A DNA stretch of 41,899 bases. Origin: Comamonadaceae bacterium PBBC1 (GTDB lineage Bacteria > Pseudomonadota > Gammaproteobacteria > Burkholderiales > Burkholderiaceae_C). Positions 41,687 to 41,899 of this stretch are shown here, piece by piece; positions within the stretch are counted from its first letter, which is position 1, and every line of letters starts with the position of its first letter. The stretch is taken from contig NKIP01000030.1 of NCBI GenBank assembly GCA_002256145.1, positions 1 to 41,899 on the forward strand. The letters run 5' to 3'. The notes below the pieces were generated by a model, which was not told where the DNA came from, searched no databases, and worked only from the letters and a program-made list of their open reading frames with translations. Both the position numbers and the translations under genes were made by a program.

Positions 41687-41776
41687 TCAGCCCTGCGGCG
41701 CTTGCAGGTCATCCCAGGCCTTCACGGCTTCTGCGGCATACATCAAGGCCGGCCCGCCGCCCATGTACACACAGAA
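41687..41776 (-). pseudogene. 3' fragment of a gene cut by an IS
   Basis: The minus strand has about 30 codons ending at TGA 41687-41689: the C-terminal stretch contains VYMGGGPALMYAAEAVKAWD and LQAPQG. The frame then enters IS sequence at about 41777 and reaches a stop further on, so only the end of the gene remains here. It lies 3 bases before osmC, so the two were probably one operon. I do not recognise the family. Confidence 0.5.
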
Positions 41777-41899
41777 GGGGTATCCACTTAGCTCCAGTGA
41801 GGGCAGAATAGCTGGATGGATATCCAGACTTTAGCGCCAATGCCCGAAAAAGACTACCCGCAGACCTGGAACGAATTCCTCGACTGGTTTGGCACAGAA
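41777..41899 (+). mobile_element. Left end of an IS, probably IS1595-type (partial)
   Basis: From ATG 41816 a frame runs off the window: MDIQTLAPMPEKDYPQTWN then EFLDWFGTE. The YPxTWxEFLDWF start resembles ISXO2/IS1595-family transposases, which continue into a zinc-ribbon domain. The preceding GGGGTATCCACTTAGCTCC (from 41777) is a likely terminal inverted repeat, since the host reading frame ends there. The other end and target duplication are outside the window. Confidence 0.6.

Noticed and set aside
1..41899. CRISPR arrays, rRNA genes or conjugation genes
   Set aside because: No regularly spaced repeats, no rRNA sequence and no transfer genes are visible; the repeats found are attachment sites, regulatory palindromes or short pairs.

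Overview
The window looks like a chromosomal segment of a betaproteobacterium, most likely a Burkholderiales/Comamonadaceae-type freshwater sulfur oxidiser. The reasons are a complete soxCDYZAXB cluster in the order seen in that group, many periplasmic c-type cytochromes, TamA/TamB, and GC-rich coding DNA. The genus is inference; nothing here fixes it.

Layout. (1) 179-838: a diheme cytochrome c4 on the minus strand, divergent from a plus-strand run at 945-9543 with a MoxR-type ATPase, a small membrane protein, a GNAT acetyltransferase, a VWA protein, TamA and TamB. Several stop/start codons overlap, and a perfect FNR/Anr-type box lies in the divergent promoter. (2) 9849-13891: a RodZ-like membrane protein, a PAS/hybrid-kinase-like gene split by an in-frame TAG and lacking key kinase residues, and an MBL-fold hydrolase. 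(3) 14135-20916: a compact (~6.8 kb), more AT-rich integrative element in tRNA-Arg(CCU). It is bounded by a 39-bp direct repeat that is the 5' half of the tRNA. It carries a tyrosine integrase, a serine resolvase beside a res-like site, an HUH-endonuclease-like protein, a tyrosine-recombinase-like fragment, and several small proteins I do not recognise. (4) 20953-21888: an exported cyanophycinase-like peptidase directly after the tRNA. (5) 22011-30862, all minus strand: soxR, soxC, soxD, soxY, soxZ, soxA, soxX, soxB, a SoxH-like hydrolase and a DUF4395-type membrane protein. (6) 30994-33816: a FadL-type outer-membrane protein, a DUF302 lipoprotein and two small cytochromes c. (7) 33985-40345, minus strand: an operon of RND adaptor, RND pump, DUF2892 protein, TolC-type channel and rhodanese, divergent from an ArsR-family regulator. 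(8) 40959-41899: a CsoR/FrmR-family regulator, an OsmC-family protein, a gene fragment, and the start of an IS (probably IS1595-type) that cuts that fragment.

How it fits together. SoxXA would load thiosulfate sulfur onto SoxYZ, SoxB would release sulfate, and SoxCD would oxidise the carrier-bound sulfane sulfur; the small cytochromes could take electrons onward. SoxR, a second ArsR regulator with the same Cys87/Cys91 spacing, and a CsoR-family protein suggest several layers of sulfur or thiol sensing. The second regulator faces an efflux operon that contains a rhodanese and a DUF2892 protein, so I suggest a sulfur-responsive export module next to Sox. The palindromes before soxR and before the efflux operon share the plan TT(G)CG-N6-CG(C)AA with spacers ending in ATATG.

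The best candidates for undescribed biology are the compact tRNA-Arg element (5'-half integration, promoter exchange, two recombinase types plus an HUH protein, duplicated C-terminal peptide) and the RND-DUF2892-TolC-rhodanese operon with its regulators. All functions are read from motifs and context only.
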